From Phymatolithon calcareum (lineage: Eukaryota; Rhodophyta; Florideophyceae; Hapalidiales): a stretch of DNA of 64,000 nucleotides. Made by a program: the position numbers and the translations under genes. The notes beneath the pieces are model-generated. The model did not search any database. It was not told the DNA's origin and saw only the letters and a list, made by a program, of their open reading frames with translations. Below are positions 33,601 to 43,919 of the stretch, piece after piece. How positions within the stretch are numbered: position 1 is the stretch's first letter; every line of letters starts with the position of its first letter. The stretch covers positions 806,001 to 870,000 of the forward strand of contig OZ345362.1 of assembly GCA_977006965.1 (NCBI GenBank), written 5' to 3'.

Positions 33601-36249
33601 AGGGGCTCGCTCAGCGCAGACACCATGCGGGATGGCTTAGGTCCCTTGTCTACCAATGGCACTATGGACACCGCAGCGAATGAACAAGCGGAAGGCCGGG
33701 AAGAGAACGCGATTAAGAATCTTGAGCAGCCCTCAGCAGAAGCTCCTAAAGAAGAAGCAACCGTTGATGATGATATCGATGAGGAGGATCGCATGCTATA
33801 CGGCGATGATGTTGACGGCGAAGAAGAGCTGATGCTCTATGGCAACGTCAAGGAAGAAACCGTAAAGCCCGAACTCGTCCTGCGCCGTGATATCACTGCT
33901 GCTGAAAGTCAAGCCCGTGATGCAAGCGCAGTTAGCTCTTCGAAGAATCTGTCAAATCTTGCTACCCCGGCGGAGTCCCGCCCTCAAGAGAAAGGAGTTC
34001 TCCCGCTTGATGAAACGCGTAAGCAGTACGAAGAAGTGTCTAACTCTCTATTAGTCACTATGACGAAATCAGGCAGTTTGGAAATACGAGCACAGGCGCT
34101 GGACTTTGCCGTTGTTCTTCGTTGTGATCACTTTTTTGTCGCGCCGACCATCGTCTTTGACAGTGCCAGTGAAACATCGAAAGTTAAGCTGCGTGCGCCG
34201 AGGAAACATCGAATTAAGACAATTCTAATGACTGAGGTGATGGCCTCTGCAGCAGTGCCGGGAATGTCTACACCAATGCTTATTGCAGTTTCCGAGTCGG
34301 GGCTTCCTCTAATTTATACTGTGTACCTGGGAGCGGCGAACAAGTCGTCAAGTAGAATGCGATCAAGGTTGCGAATGCGGCGCTACATGGGCGCAGATCG
34401 AGCCGCGTCTATATATGCGCGGTCTGTTGCGGCAACGGAGGCTCTGATAAAATCGGCGAGCGAATCGGTCAAGGCATCCGTGAACTTTTCGATTTCGCAA
34501 TTTTCTGATGTGGAAGGTCGCTCTGGGCTTTTCGTGAGCGGACCATGTCCGTTCTTCATATTTGTCGAGCGCGGATACCCCAGAATTCATGCGCTACATC
34601 ACAGAAACGATATTACGACTGATAGTAATGCTAACGCCGCAACTCTGAATCGTGGAGTGCTTTCTTTCTCAGAGCTGCATTATATTTGCACTGACCCAAA
34701 GATTCGAAGCGTTCGTGGATTCATCTCTGTTGCGGGTAATGGGGATACAAGACTTCGAGAGTTGCCTGATCAAGGCACGATGAGCCTGGATTGTCCGTCA
34801 CCGATGCGCAAGATCGCACTCAGATGCACTCCGCACAAAGTTGCGTATCATGCCGGCTCGGCGACATACGGCGTATTGGCATCGATGCCAACGTTGACGA
34901 CGCGGGAAGAACGGTTGAATCGAATTTTGCAATCTCTGGAAAAGCATGATAAGCGTCATTATCAGCACACTGTGGCTCAAGCAGAGGCAGAAAGTGGGGA
35001 CGGTCGTGTGAATCGAGTGCCCCCGCTGTTCGAGGAGCTGCACGAGCTTCGTGTGTACATTGCTGAGACTATGGAACTGAAAATGAGCTACAAATTGCAG
35101 AAAGGAGAAGTTGGACTCGCCATTGCGAATATGAATGTGAATGTGTTCAAGCAGCGAATGGCTGGCCCTGGTGTGGATATTCCGAGCAGTCATCGCGGTG
35201 AAGATGGAAACGAATCGCTTTTTGCTGCGTCCCTTAAAATGCGACCGAAGAATATGCTTGTTGTCGGAACTGGTTACGTGAATGGAGAAGATGCGACGAG
35301 CAGAGGGAGGTTACTGCTGTTTGAGGTTTCCAGGTTAGAATCTATTTCCGGACAAGGAACGCGCTTCAAGCAGTTCCAATTGTTCTTAATTGCACAGAAA
35401 GAACTCTCATCTCCCGTCACAGCTGTTGCATCGATGGAAGGCTACGTGATTTGCGGAGTGGGACCCCAAATCAGTGTTTACAAACTTGTCGGTGACGAAA
35501 TCGTGCATTTGTCGTTCGCGTTTGGGCAACTCTTCTGTACCTCAATATCGTCGCTGAAGCAGTACGTGGTAGCTGGGGACATGCGCAAATCTGTATCGTT
35601 CATGTACTTCCGGGAGCGAAACAGCTCTGTTAATTTCCTCGGCAAGGACTATGAGCATGTATCCTCGCACGCTACCGAATTCCTGGTGCGAAATGATGAT
35701 GTTAGTATCATCATGAGTGACGGCAAGGGGAATGTGCATGCATTGAGCTACGCGCATGCGTCGGTACCAGAGTCACGCGGTGGAAAGCGGTTGCTGGTGC
35801 ACGGTGGTGTATCCTTTGGATCACAGATAAACAAATTCGTGCGCGTGCGCGACGCACGAGGCACGGCATCGTCATTTCGAGAGAACCGGTCTGGCAACGC
35901 CGGGCGGCACGCTCTCGCATTCACCACGGTCGACGGCGGTATCGGTATGGTTGTCAGCGTCGACCAGAACCATTTTCAGACAATTCAGAAGCTGGCAAAG
36001 AGCATGGAAGATGTGCCGTATAGCGCGCGGTATTCGGGCATACATCCGGCGGAAGTTAATATGTTCCGCCCAGAGAGTTCTTCGACTGAACTTCTGGCGC
36101 AGCGGTTGTGCGATAGTCGGGCGGCGTTGGAGTTCTTCGGATTGCCGACATCGGCGGCAGCGAAAGTTGCTAGGGAGCTGGGTACTAACGTTGCAAAGAT
36201 TTCCGAGGTTATTGCAGACCTGGATGGCGTTCTTACTACATTTGGATAA
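30628..36249 (+). CDS. CPSF1: Cleavage and polyadenylation specificity factor subunit 1 (CPSF160)
   Basis: 1873 residues in one uninterrupted frame; ATG at 30628. CPSF160 scaffolds the nuclear complex that recognises AAUAAA and cleaves pre-mRNA 3' ends. The N-terminus (FGVVREYQAPTGVTHAVRG ... LFVVRANSNTARLELIQ ... WLGFDDMRLVALTWD) matches the first beta-propeller and distinguishes it from DDB1 and SF3b3. The C-terminal CPSF_A region covers about 1570-1870 (RGRLLLFEVSRLESI, PVTAVASMEGYVICGVGPQISVYKL with the family's GxGxxI strand, VAGDMRKSVSFMYF). It is roughly 430 residues longer than animal CPSF160. The extra length lies in acidic, low-complexity inserts at about 450-515, 650-790 and 1000-1090, which carry repeated MYG or MLYG words. 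A foldback transposon begins 163 bases after the stop. Confidence 0.95.
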   Translation: MFGVVREYQAPTGVTHAVRGRFGLAPGSWGLVFARKTSIELFVVRANSNTARLELIQSTPIGATILSLAVLRRTTSAGDILWLGFDDMRLVALTWDGNSRSWIQEQKVGLGSLLGHNLCNLPDVMVGMDSADPGRKLLRGRTGAVTRPVIRSDPSGRCIAVLAQKQDVLYIVPNTANEENIAAGGGVVNCDDVFIIDLKSSYNASNVKDIVFLQGTFEPNIVVLYEPKRTWSGRAAVQRLTSHLLAVSVDVRSKRHSKTWVMEKLSYDCFKLEAVPESAEGGVLVLAPNVIMQVRHGACVAGLSLNCFGDAYATESKGTYDAITKSDTLMSLDAGHCRFLDWEEQGLSGNSQNTGLLSLKGGELYFLTLPFGSNNSLQMQRAGSTVLASEIVPISERFFVLASRLSDSLLVEYQKSDEEVPEHAAIGNGSLMGTDKGAAGNGNSDQSVATNPRKRPRSLEEEAEYEMYGTKPPQDSDDDPDEKNVDKVETLELEDQDEATRGVYDDEDELGWVFNKSMEDEKASKESIKAGKWALKVRDTLPCFGPGTDLTVGLNPESQEAGILDMVIAGGYAKNGCLAVVHQTVRPKDNLHLNLPDCDGCWTLRDPSFARRQIAERDARNKSISRRNEDCRARNTKRQAARKRFIDKFIADYRKSQLEEIKRAPSKEPEAEDAGANGKPPADVSTASGDEETQSTPNAVGDAENKSAPWQVDDNESDSSRAAKRLKTAMSNTEGNENSAAENSAPVKSEDIPIPPEVVQQAEEEADTEEKFQLESEEALEEVLDDEESFYSYILLSTASSTVVLTSGMVLDEIDGKSVNIITNEPTIGAGNMFKDRISVQVTKSRVRILKSGAVQCEHIIPNGAPRIKSAHVLDPQVLFVTEDGRTTILSVTAEEFNEPKAEAGSKSSSNDMDLVVDEYGIVLNPSNDGANVLNPNNKGDMKGTLPSANNVQVNGSSTLLSSLRNISIHVDYESALPSGSSDAVTCACLYRGSLSADTMRDGLGPLSTNGTMDTAANEQAEGREENAIKNLEQPSAEAPKEEATVDDDIDEEDRMLYGDDVDGEEELMLYGNVKEETVKPELVLRRDITAAESQARDASAVSSSKNLSNLATPAESRPQEKGVLPLDETRKQYEEVSNSLLVTMTKSGSLEIRAQALDFAVVLRCDHFFVAPTIVFDSASETSKVKLRAPRKHRIKTILMTEVMASAAVPGMSTPMLIAVSESGLPLIYTVYLGAANKSSSRMRSRLRMRRYMGADRAASIYARSVAATEALIKSASESVKASVNFSISQFSDVEGRSGLFVSGPCPFFIFVERGYPRIHALHHRNDITTDSNANAATLNRGVLSFSELHYICTDPKIRSVRGFISVAGNGDTRLRELPDQGTMSLDCPSPMRKIALRCTPHKVAYHAGSATYGVLASMPTLTTREERLNRILQSLEKHDKRHYQHTVAQAEAESGDGRVNRVPPLFEELHELRVYIAETMELKMSYKLQKGEVGLAIANMNVNVFKQRMAGPGVDIPSSHRGEDGNESLFAASLKMRPKNMLVVGTGYVNGEDATSRGRLLLFEVSRLESISGQGTRFKQFQLFLIAQKELSSPVTAVASMEGYVICGVGPQISVYKLVGDEIVHLSFAFGQLFCTSISSLKQYVVAGDMRKSVSFMYFRERNSSVNFLGKDYEHVSSHATEFLVRNDDVSIIMSDGKGNVHALSYAHASVPESRGGKRLLVHGGVSFGSQINKFVRVRDARGTASSFRENRSGNAGRHALAFTTVDGGIGMVVSVDQNHFQTIQKLAKSMEDVPYSARYSGIHPAEVNMFRPESSSTELLAQRLCDSRAALEFFGLPTSAAAKVARELGTNVAKISEVIADLDGVLTTFG

Positions 36250-36411
36250 ATGCACGAGGAACGTTGGTGGGCAATGTTGACGTGCTCTGGAAGACCGTGA
36301 CTGCCGAAAGCGCTGTATATCTTTGTCGCAGATCATTCTCTAGCCCTGGTAACGCCACATGTAAAGCACACAAATGATTCTTGCAATGTAGACTATTTTT
36401 ACTTCCTCTAC

Positions 36412-38981
36412 TAGTGTCTATTTGACGGACCCCCCTCATTTGAGGGGCGATTTGAAAGCTCAAAAAAATCCATAAAGCAAATTCGAAACAGATCGCTCAC
36501 GCCATGTTCGTAAAGCCTGGCTTATTTTCTGTGCGAGGAGTATCCACACTACTACTTTAAATTCGCTTCGTTCGGCGCTAGCAACAAAAATATTCTGGTC
36601 ACTCAAAAGTACAAGACATGCCATTCCAGGAGGAAAACTCCGGCCGCGCGCGGTCGGTACATCACCAAGGCAGCATGGGTAACCGGTCTCGCAGAGTGCT
36701 CCAGATTATACGGAGTCTTCTCGAAGTCAAAACGGTGAGTGGCATGGTTCAGAATATACTCGAGGAAAAATCAATGGTCGCGCGAGCATGTCACATCGCG
36801 TGAAATGGGTCCTAATTCGTCATGCTTTGAAGAAGACTAAGATTAAGACAGTCAATATTGTCAATGTAAAGGCAGAGGACGCTAAAGATGACATTTCAGA
36901 CGCTCAGCAGCTTGAACGGAGCCAACACCGGCAAAGTGCGGTACCCTCCAGACCTGCATACAGTGCTCATCCTTGCCAATCTTCATCTCGAAACGCCTGT
37001 TTATCGTCTACAGTCGCGATCACATGCTACTCAGAAGGGCACACAAGCTTCAATACAACCTTGAGAAGCTTTAAACGCCCTCTTCCGAGCTCTCTCGCCT
37101 AATTCTTAAAGGGCCCTTGGGACCAACCGTCGCACCGGGAACTTGATGTCAACACATCCGACCGCGAGCCGAATATTAGCCCTCATTGGGTGCCAAGGTA
37201 CATGCGGAAAGTTCTATGTCCGTTTGAGACGATTTTCCTCTCAGTTCTGGAAATTTCGCACTCTAAACGGAGACTTCTTATCCGAAAATTGTAGAATTGG
37301 ACTTCATTCGAAGTGCGATTACATGGTGCGATGTTTCCCAAAGTTCACTTGCGAAAACTTGCTGCTTGGACATCCGCGAAGCTGAGAAGAAAGGGTCTAA
37401 AAGAGACTACAGTGAAAGAGCCTATTAAGTTTTTCGAAATACTCGTCCTCATGGCAAGGGCTGCGTTCGGCGCTAAGAGCGCTTTCTGAAAGTCTACCAG
37501 GCCGCAGAAGTATTTCCCCGGCCCTTCTTCTTCAAAAAGAGGTATGCCGGTGGCCGAATACCTCCGTTTGATTTCAATTAGAGTGCAATCAAGTGAAAAG
37601 GGCGACATTTACTCTGCGCAGTACAGCTGGTAGCTCGGTCAAGATTATGTCGATCCCATTAATGACCACAGATTGCACACTTTGTCAAAGAGATTTAGCA
37701 GTTCTGTGCTGTCTTGTGGCCGCGTATTCCGGTATAAGGCGCATTGCATGTGCGGATTCATACTTGGTGAGTCCTGACTCTGCAGAGATTCAACAAGTGC
37801 GCCTATAGTTCATAGGGGCCATCTAACTGTTCTGGAGATTTGTAGGTTGTTAGCTGGCTGTTATTCTCTGGTGCCCATGCAGAGTGCCAGCTGCACATAA
37901 CGCAGCGAAGGTTTTGTGAAGTGCCGGGCGAGCAACTCATCGATAGCATATGACACGCGCATTACTTGTCGACGTTCAGGCGCCCCAGAACGTACATTTG
38001 TAATCGAGAGCAGTGTTGGACGCCACGTTACCCCTAAGAAAAAAAAGGATGACTGCAGATGTCATGATGACTACTTTTGTTGTGCAAAACAAACTGAAGA
38101 GTTTGAAAATTCAAGAGTCAACCGCTGTGTGTTCCCCATGTAATAGACTTGATAGGAAAATCGTCTCAAACGGACATAGAACTTTCCGCATGTACCTTGG
38201 CACCCAATGAGGGCTAGTATTCGGCTCGCGGTCGGATGTGTTGACATCAAGTTCCCGGTGCGACGGTTGGTCCCAAGGGCCCTTTAAGAATTAGGCGAGA
38301 GAGCTCGGAAGAGGGCGTTTAAAGCTTCTCAAGGTTGTATTGAAGCTTGTGTGCCCTTCTGAGTAGCATGTGATCGCGACTGTAGACGATAAACAGGCGT
38401 TTCGAGATGAAGATTGGCAAGGATGAGCACTGTATGCAGGTCTGGAGGGTACCGCACTTTGCCGGTGTTGGCTCCGTTCAAGCTGCTGAGCGTCTGAAAT
38501 GTCATCTTTAGCGTCCTCTGCCTTTACATTGACAATATTGACTGTCTTAATCTTAGTCTTCTTCAAAGCATGACGAATTAGGACCCATTTCACGCGATGT
38601 GACATGCTCGCGCGACCATTGATTTTTCCTCGAGTATATTCTGAACCATGCCACTCACCGTTTTTGACTTCGAAACGACTCCATATAGTCTGGAGCACTC
38701 TGCGAGACCGGTTACCCATGCTGCCTTGGTGATGTACCGACCGCGCGCGGCCAGTGTTTTCCTCCTGGAATGGCATGTCTTGTACTTTTGAGTGACCAGA
38801 ATATTTTTGTTGCTAGTACCGAACGAAGCGACTTTAAAGTAGTAGTGTGGATACTCCTCGCACAGAAGATAAGTCAGGCTTTACGAACATGGCGTGAGCG
38901 ATCTGTTTCGAACTTGCTTTATGGATTTTTTTGAGCTTTCAAATCGCCCCTCAAATGAGGGGGTCCGTCAAATAGACACTA
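36412..38981. mobile_element. Foldback DNA transposon with 828-base inverted arms
   Basis: The arms at 36412-37239 and 38154-38981 are reverse complements, about 96-97% alike where compared, around a 914-base core. The termini read TAGTGTCTATTTGACGGACC inward, and both outer ends carry TA, consistent with a TA target. Comparison with the relic at 22771-24905 shows the core continuing directly from the left arm, so the right arm looks like an inverted copy of the left end that replaced the original right end. Frames in the arms (such as HRVKWVLIRHALKKTKIKTVN) resemble nothing I can name, and no transposase is intact. Confidence 0.8.
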
Positions 38982-39433
38982 ATCGGATAAATGGGAGAGT
39001 TGATTTGCACATGTCTCACTGTATTGTTATTAGCACCAGAGCGGCTTGCCATGGCGCTTCTTTCCATTGCTGACATTTCTGACATTGTTTCCGAATTTAC
39101 TGCTTCTTCGTCTCATCTTTGCATGCACGATGTAAAATTGGGTGCTGAGAGACGCCTAGCTCGCAATGAAGCTTCGATGCCGACTCTTCAGGTCCAGCGT
39201 TGTATCCCCTTTTCTACGGCTTCGAGTCCGGGAAGATGATCGAACAAGTCCAAGACCTCAATCAGTCAGTACCTTTTTGAGGTTTTGAATAGGAAGCTAG
39301 TAGGTTCTAATTCGATAATTATCGAGCACGAAAGGCCTCCATCTACTGACTGAACTACTCCAAAACAGTTGAAATTCAAAACAGTTGAAATTCAGTATTT
39401 TCCTGCGGTCTTCTTCCCCGGGATGAATCTGCT
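38982..39433. other. No gene seen
   Basis: Short frames only. The direct repetition AAAACAGTTGAAATTC at about 39361-39391 is the sole structure noticed. Confidence 0.4.
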
Positions 39434-40065
39434 TGTAGCGCCAGGCTCCAAAAGAACCCGACGCCACATGGGAGAGAAAAGCCCAAGAAGAAGAAGAAGA
39501 AGAAGTGTAAGTTTTTTATTTAAAAGTTACCAACGCATCTGCAGACGCTTGGGGCAACTTTGCGAAGGCCATTGGGCCACAAACAGGGTCTATCGTTCTT
39601 TTATGTTAGCGTGGTCGATTTCGACACGATCTGGCGGAAACACCAAAACCTAACTCTGGCTTAGAGCCTCGAGGAGGAAAAATATTCCACTGTCTTGAGT
39701 CGCGGGTTTCAGGTTTCGAGAGTAGCCTTGGCCGCCTGATACATAGCAAGGATTTCGTCGAGTGCCCTCCTTGTAAAGGCCCTTTCTTCATATCATAGAA
39801 AAGCCCAAGAGAGGAGAGAGAAGAAAAGAGCGGGAGAGACAAGAAAAAAGAGGAGGAAAGAAAGACAAGCAAAACAAAACAAAACCCCAGAACAAACAGA
39901 CAGAATAAGCGTGTATACATCGGCTTCGTTCTCCGGCGGCGACCTTGGCTTGGTCGTCGACCTTGAGATAGGCGCGCGAAAAGTGGACAGCGACCTTGAG
40001 CGCGAATGTCACCGAACTGGCTTGTGCGGCGAAACGGTTGCGGTCAAGAAGGGTGTGGAGGGGGG
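39434..40065. repeat. Dispersed repeat with polypurine tract
   Basis: TGTAGCGCCAGGCTC followed by AGAACCCGACG and a purine-rich stretch (about 39800-39900, AGGAAAGAAAGACAAG) recurs at about 62870-63010. Here it is interrupted by the LINE tail at 39489-39796. Translated frames across the purine tract are low-complexity and not genes. Confidence 0.6.
39489..39796 (-). mobile_element. 5'-truncated LINE tail (ADALVTFK family)
   Basis: 308 bases flanked by the perfect 14-base target duplication AGAAAAGCCCAAGA (39475-39488 and 39797-39810). On the minus strand it ends with the (TTC)n tail. About 110 bases at 39600-39715 are absent from the sister copy at 59386-59648. Confidence 0.85.
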
Positions 40066-40980
40066 GAATTGTAGGTTTTTATTTTAGAAGCCCTCAACGC
40101 CGGCGCATGCCGACACCAGAGCAGCTTCGCATTGCGCTGTAACCCTTCCAGGGAAGACTACAGCATATCGCCTCCATCATCACACCATCATCTCCTCTTT
40201 CATCTCACTTTCTAGCATCATTAGTTTGTCCATCGCTTGTTTCACTTCCTCTTCTGCTCCCTCATTCATCTTGGGTTGCGGTAGGTTGCGTTGGATGGTT
40301 TCCAACACCAACGCTGCTAGTGCGTCGTAGTTGTTGATATATGCCGAGGGGTTTCGCAGGGGGAAGCGACCGAAAAACCATTTGACTGCCCAAAGTCTGT
40401 GTTTTCTCGACTTAATTTGGACTACGGGGTTTGGATTCTCGTTCGTATCCGCGGCAATTTTGCGTTTTGGTCTTCTCCGTCTCTCTCCATGCGCAATAGG
40501 TTCGCAGTTTCTCCTCCTTGTGCGTGACCTTTCCGTCCACGGCTCTTTTCGCTGGGACGTTCAACAGTTCGTGCTCTTCGAGGTATCGAATATCCCTCTG
40601 TGCCTGTGCTAGGTCCTCATCCTTGCCCTCGTAGTTCTTGCTTCTCTCTAGGTTCCGTTTTGCATGCAGGAGTCGCAACGCAAAGTGTTCTCCTAGTATC
40701 TTGCGCCTCAGCTCTGGTGGTGTAGTTCTGCATCGCGTTCGCATTCGATCATTATTCCACTTAGCAAAATGGCCAAATATTAGAGAGTAGAACAGTCCTT
40801 CTACTTGATCCACATGCGCTTGAATGGACTTCGACCACGGCGTCAGGTGCAGTGCGTATTCCCATCGGCATTGGATCAGGGCCTTATACATGGCTATGCA
40901 TTTTGTTGTCACCAGTCCTTTAGCTGTGACGCCAATATCCCGGAGGGCGAGGAGTATACCTTTCCCTTTGGAAAGGCGTT
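40066..40980 (-). mobile_element. LINE 3' portion
   Basis: The frame 40912-40412 (YKALIQCRWEYALHLTPWSK ... RTTPPELRRKILGEHFALRL ... KVTHKEEKLRTYCAW) is the region downstream of the RT core. It is followed by a 3' untranslated part (AGAAGCCCTCAACGCC ... GACACCAGAGCAGCTT) shared with 41512-41590. Truncated upstream at about 40980. Confidence 0.75.
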
Positions 40981-41229
40981 TCAGGGTGACCCATCACTAG
41001 CGACTTCCCCTGCAGTGCTGGTGAATGAATTTGAGACATTCGTTACATTCCTTGTGACTAGCAAGCGGAGAGATATACACAACCGCAACAGCAATATCCA
41101 TCACATTAGCAATTACCACCTGTTACATTCGTGAAGCCATTTTTCTAAGAATTCTTGTTGGAGTTCCGGGCTTAGTCAGTAAAGAAATACCCCTTTTGGT
41201 CGTTCGCCAAGCCCCTGAGGGCGTTTTGC

Positions 41230-41708
41230 CTAAATTTGGTCGTAATTCACCCTGATCGCCGTGTCTTCTTTCTGAAACGTCCCCGTCAGTCCAAGCACTT
41301 GCATACGAAGGGTTTCCATTAGTTTGTTGACCATCGTGGGCGGTGAGGATCCAGGAGGGTAATAAGAATACCTCACACGTGTCCTGATGGCCTTAGATAG
41401 GACAATTCGCATCCGTAACATCTTCTCATTCTTCAGAAACTTGAGTACTTCTTGTTCTAGTGGCTTCGCTCGGAATAATTCCTGTTCAGTCTTGGTGCCC
41501 ACTCTTCCAGGGGAAATTGTAAGTTATTTATTTTAGAAGCCCTCAACGCCAGTAGTTCCGACACCAGAGCAGCTTGCAGTGTGCTATGCTTCCTTTCCGA
41601 TAAAGTTTCCTCATACACTCATCTCTTCGGTCATTATAATCTCTAACTCAAATAATTTGTTCATTGCCTGCATCGTTTCCTCCTCAGCTGTTGCAGTTAG
41701 TCTCAGAG
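41230..41708 (-). mobile_element. LINE fragments, two pieces
   Basis: 41512-41708 repeats the 3' end of the 40066-40980 LINE. 41340-41410 matches the segment encoding MRLVLPKAISDMCEAFLLP at 45880-45960 in diverged form. The pieces come from different parts of LINEs, so this is a chimera or nested debris. Confidence 0.6.
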
Positions 41709-41853
41709 CATTGGAATTATTTATTTATTTTTATTCTTTTCTCGCGCAGTGTCGAGAATAAATATCAAGACTGTTGAGCGCAGAAGGAATAAATTATTGT
41801 ATTTAAGTTCAGTGAGGAATAAATAACTGGTTATTCCCAATTATTGGATCCAT

Positions 41854-42321
41854 CTAGCTGCTTTCTGTCACGATAGCATTGACGTCTTCGATTCCCCACA
41901 CATCCGAGTTAGCATGAAGGAACATCTGCTTCTCGAAATTTGCAGGAATAACGCTTCTTCTTCTGTCATCCAACGCGTAACCAGCGATAGAGAAAAACCT
42001 CTCGCACATATTCGACGTCGGTACAATGAATCGCAAGTCCATGTACTCAGAATCATAGGAAAGAACGCTTTTGCGACGCTTCAATGCGCGCTCGGCTAGC
42101 GATAGTCGCGGCATCTTGGGTGCTACCAAACGGTGCTCGCCTGGTACGCAGTTCCCGTTGTACTGTGTTGATTGCCATGGTTTTCATAATCCTAAATGAG
42201 GAGTCCGCAGCCGACACGTCATGTGCTATCGATGACAAACATGTCACTTTACTGTTCAAGAATACCATCGGGCCCAAATAAACAATATAATCGTCGGGCC
42301 AAAATGCTGTCATTCTCCCCC
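41854..42321 (-). mobile_element. hAT transposase relic
   Basis: 42129-41854 encodes the hAT C-terminal dimerisation region (YMDLRFIVPTSNMCERFFSIAGYALDDRRRS), close to the TSNxxERxFS motif. 42313-42053 is the preceding part in another frame. The 5' end at 42321 begins CTGGGGGAGAATGACAGCAT, and the first 50 bases resemble the MITE at 63358-63428. The rest of the transposase is missing. Confidence 0.65.
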
Positions 42322-42455
42322 AGAAACGTAGACTTAGTCGAGCGTTCTCGAGTAAATAATGCTTTCAACTAAATAAAATAATTGTCGTAACCACGAAGAT
42401 CTCAATAAATACAATAAATATGCGCGACTCAGGAATAAATTATTGGAACAATAAT

Positions 42456-43627
42456 TTAAATAATTACAATAGCAATTATTTTTTCCAATGCTTTGGTTAG
42501 TCTTAGTCTCGTGAGGTTTTGTTGCAGTGTGTCCAGGCTCTTCTCCGCCAGCTCCCCAAAGTTCTCTACGTAGGACGTGGGTGCGCGTGGGGGAAAGCGT
42601 CCGAAGAACCATTTCACGCCCAGCTGTCGATGTTTTCGCGATTTCAGTAGCATAACCGGATTTGCGGGCTCTGTTACGTCCACGTGGATTCTTCATTTTA
42701 GGCCTTCCTCTTCTTGTTTCCATGCTTGAGAGAGGCGATTTCTCTCCTCTTTAGGGGTGACCATTCCGCGTGCAGCTCTATCGGCCTGTTCAGCTAAGAG
42801 GTCGTGTTGTGTCCGTTGCATAATATCTCTCTCTGCGTACCGCAGGTCTTCGGCTTTGCCTTCATAAGCAGGCTTTTCCTCGATTTCTTGTTTCGCTTTC
42901 ATTAGGCACAGGGCGAAGTGTTCCCCTAATTGCGCCCTTCTTATTTCCGGTGGCACGATTTTGCATAGTGCTCTCATTCGGTTCTGCAGGCGGAATGCGA
43001 AGCACCCTACAATGAGGGAGTAGAACAGCCCTTCTGCCTGGTCGATTTGCGCTTGGATGGATCTCGTCCATGGGGTAAGGTGTAGGGCTACTCCCACCTG
43101 CATTGCACGAGTGTCTTGTAGATTGCAATGTTCTTCGTTGTGGTTAGGCCCCTGGCGTTCATTCCTATATCCCGGATGCCCAGAATGATGCCCTTCGCTT
43201 TCCTGACTCTGTTTAACGTTACGTGCTCAGTTACTCCCTTGTTGTCGATGGTAGTGCCAAGGTATTCCAGACCTCTTATTTCGTGGAGTTCCGCATCAGC
43301 TAGGCGGAACTTGCGCTTGAATAGTCCTGGGTAGATGAGGACTTCGCTTTTTCCCTTTTTCGTATTCCATGTCATTCCATTTTCCCTAGCCCATCGCGTC
43401 GCTGTGTCAAGAAGCCACTGCATTCCGTCGGAGTTGGTCGCTTGCAGTTGGACGTCGTTTGCAAACAGGATTGCTGGGTGCCTCGACATTTGCCGCGGTG
43501 CCCTTTCCATCTCCTGCGCTAACGTATCCATGAACATGTTATACAGACATGGGCTTAGTGGGGAGCCTTGTGGGACTCCCCGGTCGATCAGGAGCCACCG
43601 TTTTTCCTCGTCACCTACAGTGGATAG
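42456..43627 (-). mobile_element. LINE with partial reverse transcriptase
   Basis: The minus strand encodes LIDRGVPQGSPLSPCLYNMF (RT motif B', about 43560-43610), then the catalytic-centre segment LFANDVQLQA, where the usual second-position Asp is Asn. WNTKKGKSEVL, LEYLGTTID and the post-RT region follow (43103-42693, ALHLTPWTRSIQAQIDQAEG; 42683-42456). There is a frameshift near 42690-43100. It begins abruptly at about 43627. Confidence 0.75.
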
Positions 43628-43910
43628 CCCACTCGTCCAGAACGTCCACCACAGCGTAGCAAGAGGTGTTCAGCTGCTTCGTTACAGCCAGCGTTACACA
43701 TATTGCATACTGGATCGTACGCCATTGCATCCAAGTTGCCCCCAATGCGAAAAGCGGCCATGAGAGGGTTTCAGTCTGTAGATTGCGGTATTCAGTTTGC
43801 CGAACTCCTCCGTCACTGGTCTGCAGTTGATGGACATTTCCTGGCTTGCTTGCTGTATGAACCCACAGGAGCGCTCACAGGACGAATACCGATAACGTCC
43901 TGATCGCCTC
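43628..43910 (-). mobile_element. LINE C-terminal zinc segment
   Basis: The minus strand reads MAYDPVCNMCNAGC then NEAAEHLLLRCGG, a CxxC...H...C motif that normally ends LINE polyproteins. Here it abuts the RT motif of the next LINE, so two elements are joined. Part of it matches 121-260. Confidence 0.6.
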
Positions 43911-43919
43911 TTCAGTACC

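Noticed and set aside
39606-40012. Leu/Ser/Phe-rich open frames
   Set aside because: They are translations of the polypurine/polypyrimidine tract of a dispersed repeat.
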